Assembly (NCBI GenBank): GCA_017461285.1
Contig: JAFTYS010000035.1
Location: forward strand, 1 to 8,122
Direction of reading: 5' to 3'
DNA from: Bacteroidales bacterium
GTDB lineage: Bacteria; Bacteroidota; Bacteroidia; Bacteroidales; UBA932
DNA: 8,122 nt
The notes beneath the pieces were generated by a model. The model was not told where the DNA came from and made no database searches. It saw only the letters and a list, made by a program, of their open reading frames with translations. Each line of letters opens with the position of its first letter. Positions within the stretch are counted from its first letter, which is position 1. The position numbers and the translations under genes are program-made. Shown in pieces: positions 1-5,684 of the stretch.

Positions 1-30
1 ATCTCTTAGCTTGTCCTGACACTTATAATT

Positions 31-177
31 TCACAAAGAAATTAACGCTTCTCGATAAATTGTATTTCTCGGTACTTGCTTCTTGTACAGTAAAACAGTC
101 TTTTCAATGAACTTCTTAAGCCAAACTTGAGGTTTTTGTGTACCCCGTTTTTCGTTTGGGATTGCAAAGGTAGACAT
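31..177 (-). CDS. Doubtful 48-aa hypothetical ORF
   Basis: An ATG at 177 opens 48 codons ending in TGA at 33-31. The product is basic and lysine-rich with no motif I recognise, no signal peptide and no membrane segment. In its favour, a GGAGG sequence lies about 10 nt before the ATG, which is a good Shine-Dalgarno match but is uncommon in Bacteroidota. Against it, the same bases form a near-perfect Bacteroides promoter whose transcript would start downstream of this ATG. A longer reading from a TTG at 246 would begin inside the terminator hairpin of the porin gene and is less likely. The DNA is clearly more AT-rich than the neighbouring genes. It could be a real small gene, a remnant, or non-coding leader for a gene beyond the left edge. 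Confidence 0.22.
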   Translation of the reverse strand: MSTFAIPNEKRGTQKPQVWLKKFIEKTVLLYKKQVPRNTIYREALISL

Positions 178-195
178 TTTTTCTTTACCTCCAAA
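165..195 (-). promoter_or_regulatory. Bacteroides-type promoter reading off the left edge
   Basis: On the minus strand TTTG (195-192) is followed after 19 nt by TACCTTTG (172-165), an exact match to the Bacteroidota primary sigma consensus TTTG / TAnnTTTG with correct spacing. Transcription would start near 161-158 and run leftward past base 1, giving a leader of more than 150 nt or a gene starting outside the window. A 7-bp AT-rich stem (26-32 with 38-44) lies in that leader, without a following T-run. The -33 box overlaps the GGAGG that would serve the 48-codon ORF, so the promoter and ORF readings compete; I favour the promoter. Confidence 0.55.
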
Positions 196-227
196 TTTTT
201 CTGTGAAAATTTTTAAGCAATTTTTGG

Positions 228-272
228 AAAAAATACGCTCGGACAATCATAATCATCTGATTGTCCGAGCGT
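228..272 (-). terminator. Intrinsic terminator after porin gene
   Basis: A perfect 15-bp inverted repeat (235-249 with 258-272, 8-nt loop 250-257) starts 28 nt after the porin stop codon. On the minus strand it is followed by ATTTTTT (234-228). The T-run is only on this side, so it acts in the minus direction. It ends the porin transcript and insulates it from the promoter at 165-195. Confidence 0.9.
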
Positions 273-300
273 TATCGAGTTGTTACAATTTTGTTAAGGA

Positions 301-1659
301 TTAAAAATTGTATTTCACCATCATATTAAGACGGTTGTTTCCAACCCAATGGAGTTCCTGATCAGCAAGACCGAACGAGTTAAGCTTTCCACCCTCGTAA
401 TATTCTCCATACTGGACAGAAGTCCACTGATACTCGAGGCCTACATTGAGCTTACCTATATTATATATGATCTGCGGATTGATACGGTACATCTGGTTGA
501 TGTTCGAGAATCCGTTGCCACAGAAATATACATCCTCCTTTGGCAAAAGGCCGTCTACACCTTTGGCAAGTCCAAGGTTCTTCACATAACCGAGGAAGAG
601 CACACCCTGCCACTTCTTTCCGTAAGAAAGCGAGAGCCATGATGATGAATTGCGGAGAGACTCGTACTTCCAGCTTCCGCCATCACCTATCCCTACCTTT
701 GCATATCCGCTCATGAGGTTCATATGTTCGCCGCCCTGTCCGAAGGTCGTCTTTGCCTTTACAGCAAACTTCTTATGCGAGTACTGAGTGTACACATATC
801 CGAGAACAGAAGTCTTGCGGTCCGACACCCTCACGGTCTTGTCATTATACTCGCCGAGAACCCTTGGCTTGATGCTTACCATATCAACACCTCCCCTGAC
901 GAGGAAACCACCGCTCTTATATGCCACTGCCGCATACATTTCCGGAGTCATTCCATATTTCATATACATTGCAGAAGCTCCTGCAGGGCCGGCAGACTGA
1001 TACTGCATCTGCCATATCGCAGCTGCAGAAACGATCCAGTTGCTGCCGAGGTTCGCATCCATCTGCACGAGAGGAGTACGTGAGAACGGTCCGAAAGGTG
1101 CTCCGACCTCAAGGCTGAAGAGATGCGGATGGTCGGCAGCCATAGGATGCCATGCCTGTCCGATCTTGAGGCCTACTGAATTCTTCTGTTCCTTGCCGAG
1201 CTCCTTCCAAGTAATGGTAGCATAGGCCTGGCGAAGACGGTATGTCGCAGTACCTGAGATCTTTGTATTTCCAGGGAAATATACTCCCGCATTGGCATTC
1301 GATGAATTTGAAAGGCCGGAATAGAAGTCAGCCTCAAGCTTTGCACCGAAATGCACATTGTCTATGGAATATCCGCTCACATCCACACCAAGACGCGATG
1401 TCAGGGCAAGGAATACGAATGACGGCTGGTCATTTACATCAATCCCGTCCACCATCTTCACATCCTTCGGAAGATAGTAGAAAAGGTCTCCTGTTCCGGA
1501 AACGCTCTCACGGCTGTCGAAAGCGAAATAGTTACGGATGAAGCCATAGAACTTGAGGTTGTTCTTTGGCTCGGCCTTCTGCTCCTTTTCAGCAGCAGAA
1601 AGATTCAGCGCGCAAAGCGAAAGAAGCGCAGCTGAAAGCAATAAATAGATACGTTTCAT
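301..1659 (-). CDS. DcaP-like outer-membrane porin
   Basis: A 452-residue outer-membrane beta-barrel protein, probably a diffusion channel for small anions. Residues 1-23 form a Sec signal peptide: a charged MKR, a leucine-rich core, and cleavage likely after the Ala-Ala at 22-23. Cys16 lacks a proper lipobox, so it is not a lipoprotein. The mature part is rich in alternating aromatic, glycine and polar residues typical of beta strands, and it ends in KYNF, the terminal-aromatic signal used for barrel insertion. The opening after the signal (LKFYGFIRNYFAFDSRE, from residue 35) and the GQAWHPMAADHP segment resemble Bacteroidota proteins annotated as DcaP-like porins; this is recognition from memory, not a search. 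DcaP of Acinetobacter takes up dicarboxylates, which would fit the DASS carrier gene just upstream. A terminator separates the two genes and a promoter at 1712-1743 serves this one, so they are neighbours rather than one simple operon. The barrel assignment is firm; the substrate is inferred. Confidence 0.85.
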   Translation of the reverse strand: MKRIYLLLSAALLSLCALNLSAAEKEQKAEPKNNLKFYGFIRNYFAFDSRESVSGTGDLFYYLPKDVKMVDGIDVNDQPSFVFLALTSRLGVDVSGYSIDNVHFGAKLEADFYSGLSNSSNANAGVYFPGNTKISGTATYRLRQAYATITWKELGKEQKNSVGLKIGQAWHPMAADHPHLFSLEVGAPFGPFSRTPLVQMDANLGSNWIVSAAAIWQMQYQSAGPAGASAMYMKYGMTPEMYAAVAYKSGGFLVRGGVDMVSIKPRVLGEYNDKTVRVSDRKTSVLGYVYTQYSHKKFAVKAKTTFGQGGEHMNLMSGYAKVGIGDGGSWKYESLRNSSSWLSLSYGKKWQGVLFLGYVKNLGLAKGVDGLLPKEDVYFCGNGFSNINQMYRINPQIIYNIGKLNVGLEYQWTSVQYGEYYEGGKLNSFGLADQELHWVGNNRLNMMVKYNF

Positions 1660-1684
1660 ATATACATCTGTTTCAACATTCTAT

Positions 1685-1711
1685 AAAAACGGGTCGCCCT
1701 AAAGCGACCCG
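1685..1711 (-). terminator. Intrinsic terminator after DASS transporter
   Basis: An 8-bp GC-rich stem (1690-1697 with 1704-1711, 6-nt loop) is followed on the minus strand by TTTTT (1689-1685), about 20 nt after the transporter stop codon. It should end transcripts arriving from the transporter gene. The stem directly abuts the -7 element of the porin promoter, so a transcript begun there would lack part of the 5' arm and could escape termination. Confidence 0.85.
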
Positions 1712-1743
1712 CAAATATAGTATTTTTGAAATTATGCCGCAAA
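1712..1743 (-). promoter_or_regulatory. Predicted porin promoter
   Basis: TTTG (1743-1740) and TATATTTG (1719-1712) are 20 nt apart on the minus strand and match the Bacteroidota consensus at all fixed positions. The start of transcription would be about 1708-1705, giving a leader of about 50 nt before the porin ATG at 1659. The -33 box lies within the last codons of the transporter gene. Confidence 0.6.
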
Positions 1744-3198
1744 TGGGAAGATCTTGGTGAGCCAGAAGAAGGCAAATACAAGTCCGATGACGCCGATCAC
1801 AGCACCAGCCTTGAGCATATCCTTGGTCTTGATAAGACCTGTAGAGAATGCGATGGCATTAGGAGGTGTAGAGATAGGCATCAGCATCGCAAGCGAAGCA
1901 CAGGTAGCCACGAAACAGATCATAGCCTTTTCTCCTCCGAAGCCTGCAAATGCAGGATTTGCAGAGAGTCCTGATGATACAGCGCAAAGGATAGGGATAA
2001 GGAGGGCGGCAGTAGCCGAGTTGCTGATGAAGTTTGAAAGCAGGTAGCATACCAGGCCGGCAACAACGAACACCAGGATGATCGACATTTCACCGAATGG
2101 GATAGCATTCACGAGAGTAGCACCAAGTCCTGTTCCTCCCTTGGAGATGTCAAGCATTGCATAACCGAGGGCAAAACCTCCGGCAACGAGCCAGAGAACG
2201 CTCCAGTCGATCTGCTTGATGTCTTCCTTATCAAATGTGCCTGTGCAGACAAATACTGCAAGAGGTATGAGAGCCACGATGTTTGAGCTGATTCCTGTCA
2301 GACTCTCTGTAGCCCAGAGAAGGATGGTCACAGCAAAAGTGATCCACACAAGATATGTTCTCCAGGTTGTAGGCTTATCGTTCTTAGGGATGTTGACCTC
2401 AAGTTTCTTGGTAGAGAAAGGGAACATGACCTGAAGTACGACCCATGCTACAAGAATCATGATAAGCACAAACGGAATCATATGGATAGCCCACTCACCG
2501 AATGAGATGCTCATGCCGAAATAAGTCTCAAGGTTGGAAACCGCTGTACCGTTAGGAGGTGTACCGATTGTTGTTCCGATACCACCGATGTTGGCAGATA
2601 CAGGGATTGAAAGCGCGAGCGCGATCTTACCTTTGTCTCCTTCAGGGAATGTTGCAAGTATCGGAGCCAGGAACGCGAGCATCATGGCAGCTGTAGCAGT
2701 ATTGCTCATGAACATTGAGAAGAGTGCGATTACCACCAGGAAGCCGAGGAGCACCATCTTAGGGTTTGTACCGAACGGCTTCAGAAGGACTCTCGCCAAA
2801 GTGACATCCAGACCATATTTCTGAGCCATGATTGCAAGTGAGAATCCACCAAGGAAGAGCATCACCACAGGATCGGCAAAAGCAGACATGATCTTGGTGT
2901 AATTCATTATACCTTCGAGCTTAGCTCCTGACTCATCCACCATAAGGAAGCCGAGTCCCTTGTTGGAAAGCATAAGGAGAGCCAGTACGATAACCAGTAC
3001 AGATGTCGTCCAGCTTGGAATCACTTCGAAGATCCACATGAGAGCAGCAAACACAAAAAGAGCGATCGTACGCTGCTGCAGAACTGTAAGTCCCTCAATA
3101 CCAAAGAAAGTAGTAGGGACAGCAAGGAGGAAGATTGTGATCAGCAGCACCAATGGCAGCAGTACACAATACTTTACTGAAAATTTTTTAGTACCCAT
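1732..3198 (-). CDS. DASS/SLC13-family anion (dicarboxylate) transporter
   Basis: A 488-residue inner-membrane permease of the divalent anion:sodium symporter family (SLC13, CitT/INDY type), which carries C4 dicarboxylates, citrate or sulfate into the cell. Hydrophobic segments run throughout, starting at residues 12-30. The two halves of the inverted-repeat fold each carry the family's substrate/sodium loop: Ser165-Asn166-Thr167 followed by ATAAMM, and Ser392-Asn393-Ser394 followed by ATAALL. Each is followed by a Thr-Pro-Pro-Asn element (213-216 and 444-447). The second loop is SNS instead of the usual SNT, a mild change. I start at the ATG at 3198; an in-frame TTG at 3243 would add 15 residues but lies upstream of the predicted transcription start. 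Length is normal for bacterial members. It lies between gdhA and a DcaP-like porin, which suggests a dicarboxylate such as succinate or malate, but the sequence alone does not fix the substrate or direction. Confidence 0.93.
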   Translation of the reverse strand: MGTKKFSVKYCVLLPLVLLITIFLLAVPTTFFGIEGLTVLQQRTIALFVFAALMWIFEVIPSWTTSVLVIVLALLMLSNKGLGFLMVDESGAKLEGIMNYTKIMSAFADPVVMLFLGGFSLAIMAQKYGLDVTLARVLLKPFGTNPKMVLLGFLVVIALFSMFMSNTATAAMMLAFLAPILATFPEGDKGKIALALSIPVSANIGGIGTTIGTPPNGTAVSNLETYFGMSISFGEWAIHMIPFVLIMILVAWVVLQVMFPFSTKKLEVNIPKNDKPTTWRTYLVWITFAVTILLWATESLTGISSNIVALIPLAVFVCTGTFDKEDIKQIDWSVLWLVAGGFALGYAMLDISKGGTGLGATLVNAIPFGEMSIILVFVVAGLVCYLLSNFISNSATAALLIPILCAVSSGLSANPAFAGFGGEKAMICFVATCASLAMLMPISTPPNAIAFSTGLIKTKDMLKAGAVIGVIGLVFAFFWLTKIFPFAA

Positions 3199-3221
3199 TA
3201 TATTTGTCTTTAAAGAAATTA

Positions 3222-3240
3222 CGCCCGTTAAAAACGGGCG
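3222..3240 (-). promoter_or_regulatory. GC hairpin at the 5' end of the transporter leader
   Basis: A perfect 8-bp stem (3222-3229 with 3233-3240) with a 3-nt loop lies about 50 nt after the gdhA stop and 24 nt before the transporter ATG. The bases after it on the minus strand (TAATTTCTTT) are only moderately T-rich, so it is a weak candidate for the gdhA terminator. It directly abuts the predicted -7 element of the transporter promoter, so it may instead be a 5' stem that stabilises or regulates the transporter mRNA. Confidence 0.55.
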
Positions 3241-3271
3241 CAAAGTTAGTCTTTATTTATAATAAAGCAAC
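3241..3271 (-). promoter_or_regulatory. Predicted transporter promoter with palindromic spacer
   Basis: On the minus strand GTTG (3271-3268) and TAACTTTG (3248-3241) are 19 nt apart; the -7 box fits the Bacteroidota consensus fully and the -33 box at 3 of 4 positions. The start would be about 3237-3234, leaving a leader of about 40 nt before the ATG at 3198. The spacer holds a perfect 7-bp inverted repeat (3251-3257 with 3261-3267, 3-nt centre), which could be a repressor or activator site. No other function for it is visible. Confidence 0.5.
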
Positions 3272-3289
3272 TAAATATGTGCTAAAACT

Positions 3290-4630
3290 TTAGACGATAC
3301 CCTGCTCAAGCATTGCCTGTGCCACCTTCATGAAGCCGGCGATGTTGGCACCTTTCACATAATTGATGTAGCCGTCAGGCTGCGTACCATACTTCACGCA
3401 TGCCTCGTGGATGTTCGACATGATCGCGTGGAGCTTCTCGTCCACCTCTGCAGGACTCCAGCTGATGTGCATTGCGTTCTGGGTCATCTCTAGGCCCGAA
3501 GTCGCAACTCCACCGGCGTTCACTGCCTTTCCAGGAGCGAACATGATGCCTGCCTTCTGGAATGCTGCGATAGCCTCAGGAGTACATCCCATGTTTGAGA
3601 CCTCGGCTGCAAGCCATGTTCCGTTTGCGAGGAGTTCCTCTGCATCAGCACCTGTAAGCTCGTTCTGGAATGCGCAAGGCATCGCGATGTCGCACTTGAT
3701 GCTCCATGCCTTCTTTCCAGGATAGAATGTAGCAGAAGGGAACTTCTCTGCGAAAGGAGCGACAACATCGTTGTTCGAAGCGCGGAGCTCGAGCATGTAC
3801 GCTATCTTCTCTGCATTCATTCCTTCCGGATCATAGATCGCTCCGTCAGGACCTGAGATCGCGATCACCTTTGCGCCAAGCTCAGTAGCCTTCGTTGCAG
3901 CGCCCCATGCCACATTACCGAAGCCAGAGAGAGCGACTGTCTTGCCCTTGATGTCCTTTCCGGCCATCTGGAGCATATGCTGTACGAAATATACCGCACC
4001 GAATCCTGTTGCTTCAGGACGGAGGATAGAACCGCCCCAGGTCATGCCCTTTCCTGTGAGGACTCCTGTATTGTATTGCTGTGCGAGCTTCTTGTACATT
4101 CCGTACATGAATCCGATCTCGCGTCCGCCTACTCCGATATCTCCTGCAGGAACATCCTGGTCAGGTCCGATCACCTTCCAGAGCTCAAGCATGAAGGCCT
4201 GGCAGAAACGCATGATCTCAGCATCTGATTTTCCTCTCGGGTTGAAGTCGGAACCGCCCTTGCCGCCGCCCATAGGGAGGGTTGTGAGGGCATTCTTGAA
4301 TGTCTGCTCGAATCCGAGGAACTTCAGGATCGAAAGATTCACTGAAGGATGGAAGCGGATACCTCCTTTGTACGGACCGATTGCGGAGTTGAACTGCACG
4401 CGGTAGCCTGTGTTTGTCTGGACTTCTCCGTTGTCGTCCACCCATGTTACCTTGAATGTAAGGATACGCTCAGGCTCGACGATGCGCTCAACGATCTTTG
4501 CATCCTCGAATTCAGGATGCTGGTTGTAAACTTCTTCTATAGACTCCAATACTTCGTGTACCGCCTGAAGGTATTCCTTCTCATAAGGGTACTTGGCCTG
4601 AAGCCTGGCCATCAGATCATTAGTGTTCAT
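3290..4630 (-). CDS. gdhA: NADP-type glutamate dehydrogenase
   Basis: A 446-residue hexameric-class cytoplasmic glutamate dehydrogenase that interconverts 2-oxoglutarate, ammonium and NAD(P)H with glutamate. The N-terminal substrate domain shows the PYKGG element with Lys88, the catalytic Lys124 in the glycine-rich PMGGGKGGSD segment, and the catalytic Asp164 in PAGDIGVG. The dinucleotide fold begins at about residue 230 with GFGNVA (236-241). Length matches the NADP-dependent biosynthetic enzymes of the E. coli GdhA type, and NADPH preference is inferred from that similarity. The ATG at 4630 lies 24 nt after the korB stop with no clear ribosome site, as is usual in Bacteroidota. Being third in the unit after korA and korB, it would directly use the 2-oxoglutarate made by KorAB. 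No promoter of its own is visible in the short gap. Confidence 0.97.
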   Translation of the reverse strand: MNTNDLMARLQAKYPYEKEYLQAVHEVLESIEEVYNQHPEFEDAKIVERIVEPERILTFKVTWVDDNGEVQTNTGYRVQFNSAIGPYKGGIRFHPSVNLSILKFLGFEQTFKNALTTLPMGGGKGGSDFNPRGKSDAEIMRFCQAFMLELWKVIGPDQDVPAGDIGVGGREIGFMYGMYKKLAQQYNTGVLTGKGMTWGGSILRPEATGFGAVYFVQHMLQMAGKDIKGKTVALSGFGNVAWGAATKATELGAKVIAISGPDGAIYDPEGMNAEKIAYMLELRASNNDVVAPFAEKFPSATFYPGKKAWSIKCDIAMPCAFQNELTGADAEELLANGTWLAAEVSNMGCTPEAIAAFQKAGIMFAPGKAVNAGGVATSGLEMTQNAMHISWSPAEVDEKLHAIMSNIHEACVKYGTQPDGYINYVKGANIAGFMKVAQAMLEQGIV

Positions 4631-4654
4631 TATTGTATTATTAGTGGTTATTGC

Positions 4655-5674
4655 CTATTTCACTTCCCATGTCGATCCGCTGCGAAGAAGGTCGTCCACA
4701 CACTTGATCTTCGACTTCTCCTTGACCTGCTCGACCTGATTGCGGACACCCTCGTCGTATGTCACATCCTTCACGTCGCGTATGACTCCCAGAGCCACAG
4801 GGAAATCAGGATATTTCATATCGGCAAGCATCATATGGATGCCGACGTTCTCCGAGTGGGCGTCATGTACAAGGATATCATCTTCCGTGATTCCGTTCTC
4901 TCCGATAGTGACAACCTTGAGACCCATGCCGTCAAGGATGATTCCCTTGTTCCTTTCCTTTCCGAAGATCATCTTCTCGCCATGGCGGAGGACGATGGTC
5001 CTGTCCGCGCGATGCTCCCTGTCTGAAATGATCTTGTGGGCTCCGTCATTGAAGATGACGCAGTTTGTGAGCATCTCCATCACTGAACATCCTTCATGTT
5101 TTGCTGCGGAAAGCATTATCTCCGATGTCAGCTTAAGTTCAGAATCAAGGCTTCTGGCAAAGAAGGTTCCCTTTGCACCGAGCACAAGGCTTCCCGGATT
5201 GAAAGGATGCTCGACGGTTCCGTAAGGAGAAGTCTTCGAGATAGCTCCGAAACGGGAAGTCGGAGAATACTGGCCCTTTGTAAGACCGTAGATCTGGTTG
5301 TTGAAAAGGACGATATTGATGTCCACATTCCTGCGGATGGCATGGATGAAATGGTTGCCGCCGATAGCCAGGGCATCGCCATCTCCACATGCCTGCCATA
5401 CGGCAAGGTCCGGATTGGCCACCTTGATACCGGTGGAAATGGCGGTCGCACGGCCGTGGATGCTGTGGAATCCATATGTATTCATATAATATGGAAGACG
5501 TGAGGAGCATCCGATACCGGATACGACTACATATCTTTCCTTGCTGTAGCCTAACGCTTCAGTAACATCTGGGAGAGCTCTCTGCAATGCAGCCAGGACA
5601 CCGTGGTCACCGCATCCCGGACACCACCTTACTTCCTGGTCGCTCTTGAATTCTTTGAATGTATATCTTGGCAT
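4655..5674 (-). CDS. korB: 2-oxoglutarate:ferredoxin oxidoreductase, beta subunit
   Basis: The 339-residue thiamine-diphosphate subunit of a cytoplasmic 2-oxoacid:ferredoxin oxidoreductase. With KorA it interconverts 2-oxoglutarate and CoA with succinyl-CoA and CO2, passing electrons to ferredoxin. The thiamine-diphosphate site is GDGD (97-100) ending in Asn125-Asn126. Cys18 and Cys21 in CPGCGDHG, with Cys56 and Cys205, match in order and spacing the four cysteines that hold the single [4Fe-4S] cluster in two-subunit enzymes of this family. No separate ferredoxin-like subunit gene is adjacent, which also fits the two-subunit type. The ATG at 5674 is 10 nt after the korA stop, so the two are surely co-transcribed. 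A preference for 2-oxoglutarate over other 2-oxoacids is inferred from the fused partner and the adjoining gdhA; the sequence does not prove it. Confidence 0.93.
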   Translation of the reverse strand: MPRYTFKEFKSDQEVRWCPGCGDHGVLAALQRALPDVTEALGYSKERYVVVSGIGCSSRLPYYMNTYGFHSIHGRATAISTGIKVANPDLAVWQACGDGDALAIGGNHFIHAIRRNVDINIVLFNNQIYGLTKGQYSPTSRFGAISKTSPYGTVEHPFNPGSLVLGAKGTFFARSLDSELKLTSEIMLSAAKHEGCSVMEMLTNCVIFNDGAHKIISDREHRADRTIVLRHGEKMIFGKERNKGIILDGMGLKVVTIGENGITEDDILVHDAHSENVGIHMMLADMKYPDFPVALGVIRDVKDVTYDEGVRNQVEQVKEKSKIKCVDDLLRSGSTWEVK

Positions 5675-5684
5675 AACGTTTCTT

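Noticed and set aside
178..246. TTG start at 246 extending the left-edge ORF to 71 residues
   Set aside because: The extension would be encoded by the arm and T-run of the porin terminator, which explains that sequence better.
235..272. The 15-bp inverted repeat as a transposon end or attachment site
   Set aside because: Both arms are adjacent with a short loop and a one-sided T-run right after a stop codon, which is a terminator.
301..1659. Porin as a lipoprotein because of Cys16
   Set aside because: The residues before it (LSL) do not fit a lipobox, and a clear signal-peptidase I site follows at 22-23.
3199..3243. TTG start at 3243 giving the transporter 15 more residues
   Set aside because: It begins at or before the predicted transcription start and crosses the leader hairpin; the ATG at 3198 gives a normal family N-terminus.
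4349..5026. A 225-codon plus-strand open frame opposite korB and gdhA
   Set aside because: It spans the antisense of two clearly conserved enzymes and their junction, has no recognisable domain, and its length follows from the codon bias of the real genes.
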